Assembly (NCBI GenBank): GCA_035266865.1
Contig: DATFMR010000072.1
Coordinates: forward strand, 1 to 43,049
Origin: JAKAGZ01 sp035266865
GTDB lineage: Bacteria > Bacteroidota > Ignavibacteria > Ignavibacteriales > Ignavibacteriaceae
DNA: 43,049 bases
Direction: 5' to 3'
Each line of letters opens with the position of its first letter. Positions within the stretch are counted from its first letter, which is position 1. The position numbers and the translations under genes are program-made. Positions 1 to 8,623 of the stretch are shown here, in pieces. Under the pieces are notes generated by a model. That model was not told where the DNA came from. It searched no databases and worked only from the letters and a program-made list of their open reading frames with translations.

Positions 1-858
1 ATTCCGGATAAGTTTTTGTGGTTTTATTCTTAAACTGGAAACGATAGAAACGGCACCTTCTCCGACTGCAATCTTTAATGCAAATTCCGGAACTTTAAAA
101 ATTGCAGGACGATGAAGAACTTTTCCCAAAGTTTTTGCAAATTGATTCATCGTAACGGGGTTAGGCGATGAAGCATTCACAGGTCCTTTAATATTTTTAT
201 TGTCAATTGAGATTATAATAATATTTAAAATATCATCTTTATGAATCCACGAAAACCATTGTTTGCCACTACCAAGCGGGCCGCCAATAAAAAGTTTAAA
301 TGGCAGAAGCATTTTCTTTAACGCACCTTCGTTTTTATCTAGTACAACTCCGGTTCTCAGGCTAACTCTTCTCACACCAACTTCTTCTACTTTTTCAGCT
401 TCATCCTCCCATCTTTTACAAACTTCAGCTAAGAAATCTTTTCCTAAATCACTTTTTTCAGTTAATGTTTCATTGCCGCTGTCACTGTAAATATTTATCC
501 CGGACGAACAAATTAAAGCTTCCGGTTTCTTTTTAGCTTTTTTTATTGTCTCCACAATATTTCTTGTACCTATTTCCCTGCTTTCCAAAATTATCTTTTT
601 ATATTTGTCATTCCATCTTCTGCCAAATAAATTAGCTCCGGCTAAATGAATTACAACATCACTTCCGTCAATTTCATTTTGCCAGTTTTCAGGTTTTTTG
701 TAATTCCATTCAACAAAATGCTTCACAAAAGGGAGCTCAGTTTTGGCCCGGTCAACATTTCTTGTAAAAACTATAATCTCATCTTTTCTCTCAACTAATA
801 TTCTGCATAAATCCTGTCCAATCATTCCCGTAGCGCCGGTAATTATAATTTTGCTCAT
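1..858 (-). CDS. TIGR01777-type NAD-dependent epimerase/dehydratase (3' end cut by window)
   Basis: Reading the minus strand from an ATG at 858 gives 286 residues with no stop before the window edge. The protein begins with a Rossmann motif, ITGATGMIG (residues 6-14), then VVIHLAGANLFGRRW, as in the YfcH/SulA-like TIGR01777 family of extended short-chain dehydrogenases. The end (around RPAIFKVPEFALKIAVGEGA) matches the small C-terminal DUF1731 domain, so probably only about 15 residues are missing. The usual active-site stretch of GxYG type reads INIYSD here, keeping the Tyr but not the following Gly. The substrate of this family is generally unknown. It is transcribed divergently from the gene at 1024. 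Confidence 0.88.
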   Translation of the reverse strand, partial: MSKIIITGATGMIGQDLCRILVERKDEIIVFTRNVDRAKTELPFVKHFVEWNYKKPENWQNEIDGSDVVIHLAGANLFGRRWNDKYKKIILESREIGTRNIVETIKKAKKKPEALICSSGINIYSDSGNETLTEKSDLGKDFLAEVCKRWEDEAEKVEEVGVRRVSLRTGVVLDKNEGALKKMLLPFKLFIGGPLGSGKQWFSWIHKDDILNIIIISIDNKNIKGPVNASSPNPVTMNQFAKTLGKVLHRPAIFKVPEFALKIAVGEGAVSIVSSLRIKPQKLIRN

Positions 859-1023
859 AATTTTTTTTTGATTTTGAGTGTTTATTCGTTGCAATTTAAA
901 ATAGCACTTTTTATATTCAAAATAACCTCGCTTAGGGGAGCAGCCTAAATATTCCAAAACCCTGTAAATAAGCGCTAAAAGCAAAATAAAACTATTTTTT
1001 CCTCAAAAAAAATAAATGGGGTC

Positions 1024-2340
1024 ATGATGAAAAAATCAGCTATATCTATTTGTCTTATTCTGTTTTCATTAAATATTTTCCCTCAGAAGGTTGATTCATT
1101 CCTTGACGGTGATTATACCTCCTCTCCGGTTTGGAGTGGAGATACTGGTGACTGGGAGATTGTTCAAAACAGCACTTGTTCATCAAATCCTTCCGATTCA
1201 TATACACTACATTTAAATGCAAATTCAAGTGATAATACTAAATATTTGAGTACACAAATATCTTCCTGGGGTACTGAACAGTCATGGGGGGTTTGGATTG
1301 GCAGGAGAAGTGGACATGCCCCATCAAGTTCTAATCAGAGCATTGTATGGCTTTTTTCAAATGAATCTGATTTAAATTCATCAACTGCAGATGGTTATAG
1401 AATTTTGCTAGGGGAAAATTCTGATGATAACATATATTTGCAACGTGTAACAAATGGAGTGGCAACAAACATTATTACTTCAAATGATGTGATTTCATCT
1501 AAAGTAGATGATTATGGAATATTATTAAGGGTTACCAGAAAGAATACCGGTGAATGGACACTTTTTTCATCTTCAATACCTCAAAACGATGGAGAAGGTG
1601 CTACCGCTTTAAATAAGCCCTCAATTTCAAATGCAAATATTAACCAGGGATCAGTTATTGATAATACTTATACAAATTTTTCGGGTGGTTATATTGGTGT
1701 AGTTGCAAATTACACTTCCACTGGAAATGAGGGCGCAGAATTCGATCAATTTTATTTTGCCACATCTTCAACAGCTTCACTTCCTGTAAAATTAAATTAT
1801 TTCGAAGGAAAATATTTAGATGAAAAAGTACTTCTAAATTGGCAAACTGAAACTGAAGTTAATAATTACGGTTTCAATCTTGAGCGAAAATCAGGAAATG
1901 AGAATTGGAGTAAAATAAAATTTATTGCCGGTGCAGGTAACAGTAATACTAAAAACGAGTATTCTTTTGTAGATACAATTTCAGTTTCAGGAAAATATTT
2001 GTACAGATTAAAACAATTGGATTTTGAAGGACAATATGAATATTCTGATGTGATAGAAATTAATATCCCAAAACCCTCTTTGTATAAATTAAATCAGAAC
2101 TACCCCAATCCGTTTAACCCATCAACAACAATTTCATTTAAAATTCCAACAAGGCAAAAAATACAAGTTTCAGTTTATGATATTACCGGCAGGAAAGTAG
2201 AAACACTAATAAATGAAGTAAAACCGCCGGGAAATTATAAAGTTAATTTTGATGCTCATAATTTAGCAAGCGGAATTTATATTTATAAGTTCGAGACTAT
2301 TAATACCGAAGTAGTCAGGAAAATGCTGCTTATAAAATGA
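1024..2340 (+). CDS. Secreted T9SS cargo protein with type A C-terminal sorting domain
   Basis: 438 residues. An N-terminal signal peptide (MMKKSAISICLILFSLNIFP, cleaved near residue 21) is followed by a beta-rich module (about 25-245) that resembles concanavalin A/LamG-like domains of Bacteroidota exoproteins. A linker of the SLPVKLNYFEGK...VLLNWQTETEVNNYGFNLER type, common before T9SS tails, follows at about 250-340. The last 85 or so residues are a T9SS type A sorting domain with NQNYPNPFNPSTTISFKI and a final VVRKMLLIK. The product should cross the outer membrane by type IX secretion and be anchored or released. No catalytic motif is recognised; the role of the module (carbohydrate or surface binding) is inference. 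ATG 1027 is an equally possible start. Confidence 0.85.
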   Translation: MMKKSAISICLILFSLNIFPQKVDSFLDGDYTSSPVWSGDTGDWEIVQNSTCSSNPSDSYTLHLNANSSDNTKYLSTQISSWGTEQSWGVWIGRRSGHAPSSSNQSIVWLFSNESDLNSSTADGYRILLGENSDDNIYLQRVTNGVATNIITSNDVISSKVDDYGILLRVTRKNTGEWTLFSSSIPQNDGEGATALNKPSISNANINQGSVIDNTYTNFSGGYIGVVANYTSTGNEGAEFDQFYFATSSTASLPVKLNYFEGKYLDEKVLLNWQTETEVNNYGFNLERKSGNENWSKIKFIAGAGNSNTKNEYSFVDTISVSGKYLYRLKQLDFEGQYEYSDVIEINIPKPSLYKLNQNYPNPFNPSTTISFKIPTRQKIQVSVYDITGRKVETLINEVKPPGNYKVNFDAHNLASGIYIYKFETINTEVVRKMLLIK

Positions 2341-2349
2341 GTTCAAAAC

Positions 2350-2393
2350 CTATATTTATTAGTAATATAGCAACTTTCGTCTATATCTTAGAC
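2350..2393 (+). other. Two small AT-rich hairpins downstream of the T9SS cargo gene
   Basis: CTATATT (2350-2356) pairs perfectly with AATATAG (2364-2370). GTCTA (2379-2383) pairs with TAGAC (2389-2393). Neither is followed by a clear T run, so terminator function is only a possibility. Confidence 0.25.
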
Positions 2394-2413
2394 TACTTCG
2401 ACTTGAATTTCCA

Positions 2414-2444
2414 TTGAACCCAAGGCAATTAAATCATATATTTA
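2414..2444 (+). promoter_or_regulatory. Candidate Bacteroidota-type promoter for miaB
   Basis: TTG at 2414-2416 and TATATTTA at 2437-2444 (7 of 8 to TAnnTTTG) are 20 nt apart. Transcription would start about 17 nt before the miaB ATG. Confidence 0.4.
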
Positions 2445-2467
2445 GCTTTCAAATTTCAAAGTAACGG

Positions 2468-3814
2468 ATGAAAAAGAATAACGTATATATAGAAACATAC
2501 GGTTGCCAGATGAACATTGCCGACACTGAGTTGGTAATGGGCATTTTGAAAAATTACGGTTATGAAGTTACAAAAGAATCGAAAGATGCTGATATAGTTC
2601 TGCTAAACACATGCAGCATAAGAGATAATGCTGAACAACGTATTTATGGCAGGCTTGGTAATTTTAAAAGAATGAAAAATTCCAAACCTGAATTGGTAGT
2701 TGGAATTTTGGGTTGTATGGCTGAGAGATTGAGAAAAGATCTTGTTGAAGAGAGAAAAATAGTTGATGTAGTAGTTGGTCCTGATGAATACAGAAGATTG
2801 CCGGAGTTGCTGAATACTGCGTTCAACGGCGAAAAGGGAATTGGAGTAAAATTATCGCGCACAGAAACTTATGATGATATTGTTCCTTACCGTGAAGACG
2901 GATTGCAGGCGTGGATTTCAGTAATGCGTGGATGTGACAAATTCTGTACTTTTTGTGTTGTCCCTTTTACGCGCGGCAGGGAAAGAAGCCGTTCTTTAAA
3001 TTCTGTTGTCGAAGAAATTAAACAATTATCCGAAAGAGGATTCAGGGAAGTTACTTTACTCGGACAGAATGTAAACTCCTACCTTGATGGTGAAAATGAT
3101 TTTGCTGATCTTCTTGCTGCCTGTGCACAGGTTGATAAAAAAATCAGGATTAGGTTCACTACTTCTCATCCACAGGATCTTTCTGATAAATTATTATATA
3201 CAATAGCTGAAAACTCAAACATTTGTAATTATATTCATCTTCCCGTTCAATCAGGATCAAACAGGATACTTGAATTAATGAACAGGACTTACACGATTGA
3301 ACATTATTTGAATATAATTGAGAAAGCAAAAAAAATAATTCCCGGGGTTAGTTTCTCTACCGACATTATTTCGGGTTTCCCATCTGAAACTTATGAGGAC
3401 CACGTTATGACTCTTGATATTATGAGAGAGGTCAGATATGACGGAGCATATATGTTCAAATATTCTCCCCGTGAGGGAACCAAAGCATTTAAAATGAATG
3501 ACGATATTTCGGAAGAAATGAAAACAAAAAGACTTCAGGAAATAATTGAACTTCAGCACCAGGTTTCATTTGAAAAAAATCAGTCGATGATTGGGACAGA
3601 AGAAATTATTCTGATCGAAGGATTCAGCAAAAAATCAGATGAATTTTTGGCAGGAAGAACGGATACTAATAAAGTTGTTATCGTTCCTGCCGATAAGAAA
3701 ATTAAAGAGGGCAATTACATAAAAACAAAAATTACACGTGCAACTTCAGGTACATTATTTGGGGATTTTACAGGCATGTTTGATCAGAAAGAAAAACTAG
3801 CATTAACTGCTTAA
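2468..3814 (+). CDS. miaB: tRNA-2-methylthio-N6-dimethylallyladenosine synthase MiaB
   Basis: 448 residues, the usual MiaB length. MiaB is a radical-SAM enzyme that adds a methylthio group to isopentenyl-A37 of tRNAs reading UNN codons. The N-terminal MTTase domain carries the auxiliary cluster cysteines C13, C49 and C83. The radical-SAM CxxxCxxC is CDKFCTFC (C156, C160, C163), and a C-terminal TRAM region lies at about 375-440. RTYTIEHYLNIIEKAK and STDIISGFPSET are typical MiaB segments that separate it from the RimO paralogue at 14075. It is followed after 15 nt by the SPOR-domain gene, beginning a plus-strand run that leads to the sigma-54 regulator and lptE. I recall a similar miaB-regulator-LptE order in other Bacteroidota. 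Confidence 0.96.
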   Translation: MKKNNVYIETYGCQMNIADTELVMGILKNYGYEVTKESKDADIVLLNTCSIRDNAEQRIYGRLGNFKRMKNSKPELVVGILGCMAERLRKDLVEERKIVDVVVGPDEYRRLPELLNTAFNGEKGIGVKLSRTETYDDIVPYREDGLQAWISVMRGCDKFCTFCVVPFTRGRERSRSLNSVVEEIKQLSERGFREVTLLGQNVNSYLDGENDFADLLAACAQVDKKIRIRFTTSHPQDLSDKLLYTIAENSNICNYIHLPVQSGSNRILELMNRTYTIEHYLNIIEKAKKIIPGVSFSTDIISGFPSETYEDHVMTLDIMREVRYDGAYMFKYSPREGTKAFKMNDDISEEMKTKRLQEIIELQHQVSFEKNQSMIGTEEIILIEGFSKKSDEFLAGRTDTNKVVIVPADKKIKEGNYIKTKITRATSGTLFGDFTGMFDQKEKLALTA

Positions 3815-3829
3815 ATCATTTGTATCGTG

Positions 3830-4555
3830 ATGAATAAATTATATATTATATCGCCATTCGTTTTGTTTTTCATCATTTCAAGTCTTACCTATTCACAGGA
3901 AGTGAATATTGTACCCTATTTAAAACAAATTGAATCGGGAGAAAAAGGAAAAGTACTTGAAAAGCTCAAGGACCTTAAGGAAGAATACCCAGATGACCCC
4001 TCGGTAATTTTTCTGCAAGCAGTTTTAACTGAAAATGGTCAAAATGCAGTGGGACTTTATAAGAAAATTATCAGTAAATATCCTCAGAGTCGCTATGCAG
4101 ATGCCTCGGTTTACAGATTATTTGCATATTATTATGCTTTAGGACTTTATGAAACTTCTAAAACTTTTTTTGAAGAACTAAAAAAAGACTATCCCCGTTC
4201 ACCATATATAAAAATTGCTGAGAAAAAAATACCTGCAAAAGATGAGGTAGCAAGTGAAGAAAAAGTTGAAAAAGAACCACCACCTCCTCCAACAAAAACA
4301 GAAGTCAGTAAAAGTACTGATTATAAGTTTACAGTACAGGCCGGAGCCTTTAGTAATTCCTCAAATGCAAACGATTTAAAAAAGAAATTTGATGATGCAG
4401 GGTTCTATTCTGAAATAAATGAGAAGGTTGTGGGCGGCACTACTTTTCTGGTTGTTAGCGTTGGAAAATTCTTAACTGAAAGTGAAGCATCAAATTTCCT
4501 TGATATTGTTAATACAAGGTTTCATCTCGACGGTAGAGTTGTTCCTTTACAATAG
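3830..4555 (+). CDS. SPOR-domain envelope protein with N-terminal helical repeats
   Basis: About 241 residues. A signal peptide (MNKLYIISPFVLFFIISSL...YSQ) precedes a TPR-like helical region (about 25-130, with KYPQSRYADASVYRLFAYYYALGLYETS). A charged, proline-rich linker with five consecutive prolines follows. The C-terminal SPOR domain occupies the last 75 or so residues (FTVQAGAFSNSSNANDLKKK...VVSVGKF). SPOR domains bind denuded peptidoglycan glycan strands, so the protein is probably periplasmic or lipid-exposed at division or remodelling sites; that role is inferred. A GTG at 3827 directly precedes the ATG at 3830; the ATG is preferred. Confidence 0.85.
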   Translation: MNKLYIISPFVLFFIISSLTYSQEVNIVPYLKQIESGEKGKVLEKLKDLKEEYPDDPSVIFLQAVLTENGQNAVGLYKKIISKYPQSRYADASVYRLFAYYYALGLYETSKTFFEELKKDYPRSPYIKIAEKKIPAKDEVASEEKVEKEPPPPPTKTEVSKSTDYKFTVQAGAFSNSSNANDLKKKFDDAGFYSEINEKVVGGTTFLVVSVGKFLTESEASNFLDIVNTRFHLDGRVVPLQ

Positions 4556-4564
4556 GGTAGGACA

Positions 4565-5335
4565 TTGGAAATTATATTTATTGGAACCAGTTCCGGTAAA
4601 ACCTCACTTAAAAGATTTCATTCTTCTTTTTTAATAAATTCAAAGAATTTTAATCTCCTGGTTGATGCCGGAGATGGTGTTTCAAAGGCATTAAAAAATC
4701 AGAATATTACTCCAAATGCTTTTGATGGAATAATTATATCTCATCTTCATCCGGATCATTATTCCGGTTTAGCCAGCCTGCTTGTTCAAATGAAACTAAC
4801 TGGAAGATCAAAAGCATTAAATATTTTTACACACAAATCAGTTTCTGCTTATGTAAAGGAGTTCATTTCACATTCTTATATCTTTGAGGAACGCCTTGGA
4901 TTTAATTTATCTTTTGTTGAATTCAATTTTGATAAATGGATAAATATATGTAGTAATTTAAAAATTCTTGCACGCCAGAATACACACCTGGACAAATATC
5001 GATCCCTTAATTCTATTGAGAAGCTTAATCTTATTTCCTGCAGCTTTTTTTTTAGATTAAATAAGCAGAACATCTTGTATACTGGTGATGTTGGTAAAAC
5101 AAATGATCTGTATTTATTTGAAGATTATAAAATAAATACAATAATAGCCGAATCTACTCATATAGATAAATCCGGTTTATTGTCAGTAATCAGAAAATTA
5201 CGGCCAGCTAAGATTTATTTAACTCACATAAGTGACGAGGGTGAAGATTCAATTTTGTCCTGGAAAAGTTCGCTTCCGGACGAAATTCGCAGTAAAATTG
5301 AAATAGCCTCTGACGGATTGTCATTTCCTTTATAA
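4565..5335 (+). CDS. MBL-fold metallo-hydrolase (RNase Z-like fold), function unknown
   Basis: 256 residues starting at TTG 4565, since the next in-frame ATG is some 75 codons in. It has the metallo-beta-lactamase signature HLHPDH (H60, H62, D64, H65) after LLVDAGDG. Later metal-ligand positions appear in LYTGDVGK and in IYLTHISDE near the C terminus. The layout fits the ribonuclease Z/phosphodiesterase branch, but the protein is shorter than typical tRNase Z (about 300) and I see no clear exosite arm. It lies 9 nt after the SPOR gene. The substrate cannot be named from sequence. Confidence 0.8.
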   Translation: MEIIFIGTSSGKTSLKRFHSSFLINSKNFNLLVDAGDGVSKALKNQNITPNAFDGIIISHLHPDHYSGLASLLVQMKLTGRSKALNIFTHKSVSAYVKEFISHSYIFEERLGFNLSFVEFNFDKWINICSNLKILARQNTHLDKYRSLNSIEKLNLISCSFFFRLNKQNILYTGDVGKTNDLYLFEDYKINTIIAESTHIDKSGLLSVIRKLRPAKIYLTHISDEGEDSILSWKSSLPDEIRSKIEIASDGLSFPL

Positions 5336-5354
5336 CATTACCTAAATATTTTCC

Positions 5355-5385
5355 TTTAATTATTACCATTAATGTAATATATTTG
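5355..5385 (+). promoter_or_regulatory. Candidate Bacteroidota-type promoter for the sigma-54 activator gene
   Basis: TATATTTG at 5378-5385 is a perfect TAnnTTTG -7 element. TTTA at 5355-5358 sits 19 nt upstream as the -33 element. The start codon is 42 nt downstream. Confidence 0.5.
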
Positions 5386-5427
5386 AATCCCTAAATAAAT
5401 TGTGTGTCAATTAGTCTTATTTTATAA

Positions 5428-6528
5428 ATGCAAATTGAAGAATTTCAAAAACAATTTGGAATTATAGGCAAAGTAAAAGAAATTCGTGATCTTGTAGATA
5501 TCTCAATGCAGGTTGCAAAATCGGATATTTCAATTTTACTTTATGGTGAAAGCGGAGTAGGCAAAGAAATTTTTGCACGTGCTATACATGGTTTTAGTAA
5601 CAGAGCTACTAAACCCATGGTTAGTGTAAATTGTGGTGCTATTCCGGAAGGCATACTTGAAAGTGAATTATTCGGCCATAGAAAGGGTTCATTTACAGGA
5701 GCTGTAGATTCAAGGAAAGGTTATTTTGAAATTGCCGATGGCGGAACTTTGTTCCTTGATGAAATTGCTGAAATGCCCCTTACTACCCAGGTAAAACTTT
5801 TACGCGCAATCGAAACAAAAGAATTTATGAAAATCGGAAGTGAGACCGTAACAAAAGTGGATGTTAGATTTATTGCTGCAACAAATAAAGACCTCCAAAC
5901 AGAAGTTAATTCCAAAAGATTTAGAGAAGATCTTTATTTTAGGTTGAAGGCAGTTTCATTAACTATACCCCCGCTAAGAAAAAGGAAAGGTGATATTGAA
6001 GAGTTCGTTAATACTTTTATTAAAAATTATTGTGAAGAAAATAATATTACAGTTCCTGTCTTAACAAATGATGCTTTAAATCTATTGTATGAATATAGCT
6101 GGCCCGGAAATGTTAGAGAACTAAAAAACGCCGTGGAAACAGCAATAACATTAAACAGAAACGGAATTTTGGATCTAGATTCATTCAGAACTTTATTTAA
6201 AGAAAACGAAACACATTTTACAAATAGAAATCTACCTGTATTTTTAAAGAAATCTTCTGAGGAAGCTGATAGAGAATTACTTTACCGTGCTTTATTTGAG
6301 CTGAAAAAAGATATTCTTGAATTAAAAGATATAGTACAGCATAATCATAAGGAAATTTATTCCACTCAGAATGAGAGTGTATCTGAAATAGTCCCTCTTG
6401 ATATTGTGGAAAAGGAAGCCATTAAAAATGCTCTTGAGTATACGAAGGGAAATAAAAGAAATGCGGCTAAATTTCTTAAAATAAGCGAAAGGACGCTTTA
6501 CAGGAAAATTAAGGAATTTGAACTTTAA
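5428..6528 (+). CDS. Sigma-54-dependent transcriptional activator (AAA+ and Fis-type HTH, no receiver domain)
   Basis: 366 residues. The AAA+ domain has Walker A GESGVGKE (40-47), the sigma-54 contact loop GSFTGA (87-92, where GAFTGA is usual) and Walker B TLFLDE (107-112). The C-terminal Fis-type helix-turn-helix occupies about 327-366 (GNKRNAAKFLKISERTLYRK). The protein starts almost directly with the AAA+ domain, so there is no receiver, GAF or PAS input module. Activity must be set by partner proteins, abundance or a constitutive state. It stands just upstream of lptE. No -24/-12 promoter was noticed in the intergenic regions I read here, so its targets are probably elsewhere. Confidence 0.93.
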   Translation: MQIEEFQKQFGIIGKVKEIRDLVDISMQVAKSDISILLYGESGVGKEIFARAIHGFSNRATKPMVSVNCGAIPEGILESELFGHRKGSFTGAVDSRKGYFEIADGGTLFLDEIAEMPLTTQVKLLRAIETKEFMKIGSETVTKVDVRFIAATNKDLQTEVNSKRFREDLYFRLKAVSLTIPPLRKRKGDIEEFVNTFIKNYCEENNITVPVLTNDALNLLYEYSWPGNVRELKNAVETAITLNRNGILDLDSFRTLFKENETHFTNRNLPVFLKKSSEEADRELLYRALFELKKDILELKDIVQHNHKEIYSTQNESVSEIVPLDIVEKEAIKNALEYTKGNKRNAAKFLKISERTLYRKIKEFEL

Positions 6529-6563
6529 TTGAATTCAAAATTGTCAGGGAATTGTGTAACTAT

Positions 6564-7124
6564 ATGCTCTCTAATTATTTAAAAAATAATAGTTTAACGG
6601 CAATTACAGTCTCTTTGCCAACCGAAGCATTATTTATCTTGTTTATAATTTTGCTACTGAGTAATTTTAATGGTTGCGGAGTTTATTCTTTTACGGGGGC
6701 ATCGGTTCCTGAGCATATTAAAACTATTGCTATTCCTATTGCAGATGACAGAAGTGGCTCCGGTGAACCTGGGCTTAGAGAATCGCTGACGGATCAGTTG
6801 ATAAAAAACTTTATTGATGATAACACCCTTCGTGTTACTGATATTGACAATGCTAATGCATTATTGGAGTGCACTATAACAGGATTTAGTGATGCTCCTT
6901 CAATTGTCTCTGCCGGTGAGCAGGTTACATCGAGAAGAATTACAATTTCTGTTTTAGTGACCTATCGTGATGTAGTAAAGAAAAAAAATATTTTTGAAAA
7001 AACGTTTTCAAATTATGGAGACTACAAGCCAACCGGTAGCGTAGAAGACAGAAGGGCTGCTATCCAGGTTGCTGTTGATCATATCAGCGAAGATATATTG
7101 CTCGATACAGTTTCAGGTTGGTAA
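6564..7124 (+). CDS. lptE: LptE-family LPS assembly lipoprotein
   Basis: About 186 residues. A hydrophobic segment (EALFILFIILLLSNFNGC) ends in a lipoprotein-type cysteine (C42 if counted from TTG 6552). It is followed by VYSFTGASVPEHIKTIAIP and a long LRESLTDQLIKNF region, the pattern of Bacteroidota LptE. LptE plugs the LptD barrel and helps deliver LPS to the outer leaflet. TTG 6552 would add four residues; ATG 6564 is preferred but neither has a good ribosome-binding site. The n-region before the hydrophobic core is unusually long for a lipoprotein, so the true start may lie further in. Confidence 0.82.
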   Translation: MLSNYLKNNSLTAITVSLPTEALFILFIILLLSNFNGCGVYSFTGASVPEHIKTIAIPIADDRSGSGEPGLRESLTDQLIKNFIDDNTLRVTDIDNANALLECTITGFSDAPSIVSAGEQVTSRRITISVLVTYRDVVKKKNIFEKTFSNYGDYKPTGSVEDRRAAIQVAVDHISEDILLDTVSGW

Positions 7125-7157
7125 TTAAAAATTATTAAAAAGGAAGAATTAAAATAA

Positions 7158-8615
7158 ATGGATGAGATAGTTCTAGTCGCGTACTTTATATCGCTTTCTA
7201 TTTTGTTCCTGTTCGGTTGTCATGGTTTTGTTATGCTATATTACCATAGAAAATATGGTAAAGCGCTGCCGGTTTCCAAACCTGGCCTCAATGAAGATTC
7301 CACAGTAACAATACAATTACCCCTTTATAATGAATTATATGTTGTTGAAAGATTAATTAATTCTGTTTGTGATATTGATTATCCAAAAAACAAATTAGAA
7401 ATACAGGTACTTGATGATTCAACGGACGAAACAACAAACATTGTTGCTACTGTTGTTAATGCAAAACAAAATGAGGGATTTGATATTCAACATATCCGCA
7501 GGGGAACAAGAGAAGGATTTAAAGCTGGTGCATTAAAGGAGGGACTTAAAATTGCTAAAGGAGAGTATATCGCAATTTTTGATGCTGATTTTATTCCTCA
7601 CAGTAATTTTCTTAAAAAAACTCTTTCGTTTTTTACTAATGAAAATATTGGCATGGTTCAAACAAGATGGGAACATCTTAATAGTGATTATTCAATTTTA
7701 ACTAAAGCACAGGCTCTTGCCCTGGATGGTCATTTTGTAATTGAACAATCTGTCAGGAATAAAGCTGGATTCTTTATTAATTTTAACGGTACCGGTGGTG
7801 TATGGAGGAAATCCTGTATTGAAGATGCCGGTAACTGGCATGCAGACACTCTAACAGAAGATCTTGATCTTAGTTACAGGGCGCAATTGAATGGATGGAA
7901 ATTTATATTTCTGAAGGATTTTACTTCCCCTGCTGAATTACCTTCAGAAATTAATGCATTAAAATCACAGCAGTTCAGATGGACAAAAGGGGCTATCGAA
8001 ACGGCTAAAAAAATATTACCACTTGTATGGAGATCAAATCTCCCGTTGAGAGTTAAATTGCAATCAACTTTTCATCTTACAAATAATTTCGCCTTCCCTT
8101 TTATTTTATTGGCGGCAATATTAAATGTTCCGTTGATATTTATCAAGAACAGCGGACCACACGAAGTCTATTTTGCGGTTATGTCTATTTTTGTACTTGC
8201 ATTTATTAGCTCTTTCCTGTTTTATCTTTATTCTCAAAAAGATATTAGAGATGATTGGAGGAAGAAAATTGTTTTGTTCCCACTGTTTATGGCCGGGAGT
8301 ATGGGATTTGCTGTAAATAATTCCCGCGCGGTTTTTGAAGGGCTGATGAACAGGAAGAGTGAATTTATCAGGACACCAAAATATAAAGTAGAAAAAAATG
8401 GTGATTCCTGGGTAGGAAAAAAATATTTTACTAAAAAGCTTGATCTTTCGACAATTGTTGAATTAATTATGGCAGTTTATTGTCTTGTTGGAATAATTTC
8501 ATCAATCTACTTTTTAGAATTTGCGGCACTTCCTTTCCAGTTTTTATTCTTTACAGGTTTTGCTTTTGTTTCATATACATCAATTAAACATGCTTTTGCT
8601 ACTGCAAAAGGGTAG
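7158..8615 (+). CDS. Cellulose-synthase-like family 2 glycosyltransferase, membrane-embedded
   Basis: 485 residues. A membrane segment lies at about 3-27, followed by a cytosolic GT-A domain and four or five C-terminal membrane segments (about 305-395 and 430-480). Processive GT2 motifs are in order: QLPLYNE (53-59), DDSTD (86-90), DADF (142-145), TEDLDLSYRA (233-242) and QQFRW (271-275, the Q/RxxRW signature). It should polymerise or transfer sugars from NDP-sugars across the inner membrane, but the polymer is unknown. No BcsB, c-di-GMP (PilZ) or export partner is nearby; the next genes are a TPR protein, a DNA glycosylase and a GT9 enzyme. A Shine-Dalgarno-like AAAGGAAG lies 11 nt before the ATG. 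Confidence 0.9.
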   Translation: MDEIVLVAYFISLSILFLFGCHGFVMLYYHRKYGKALPVSKPGLNEDSTVTIQLPLYNELYVVERLINSVCDIDYPKNKLEIQVLDDSTDETTNIVATVVNAKQNEGFDIQHIRRGTREGFKAGALKEGLKIAKGEYIAIFDADFIPHSNFLKKTLSFFTNENIGMVQTRWEHLNSDYSILTKAQALALDGHFVIEQSVRNKAGFFINFNGTGGVWRKSCIEDAGNWHADTLTEDLDLSYRAQLNGWKFIFLKDFTSPAELPSEINALKSQQFRWTKGAIETAKKILPLVWRSNLPLRVKLQSTFHLTNNFAFPFILLAAILNVPLIFIKNSGPHEVYFAVMSIFVLAFISSFLFYLYSQKDIRDDWRKKIVLFPLFMAGSMGFAVNNSRAVFEGLMNRKSEFIRTPKYKVEKNGDSWVGKKYFTKKLDLSTIVELIMAVYCLVGIISSIYFLEFAALPFQFLFFTGFAFVSYTSIKHAFATAKG

Positions 8616-8623
8616 GGAATAAT

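Noticed and set aside
263..490. 75-residue plus-strand reading frame at the left end
   Set aside because: It is the complement of the epimerase gene, with Ser/Thr/Leu-rich antisense composition.
6529..6563. Sigma-54 (-24/-12) promoter before lptE
   Set aside because: No GG-N10-GC arrangement of the right kind is present in this short gap.
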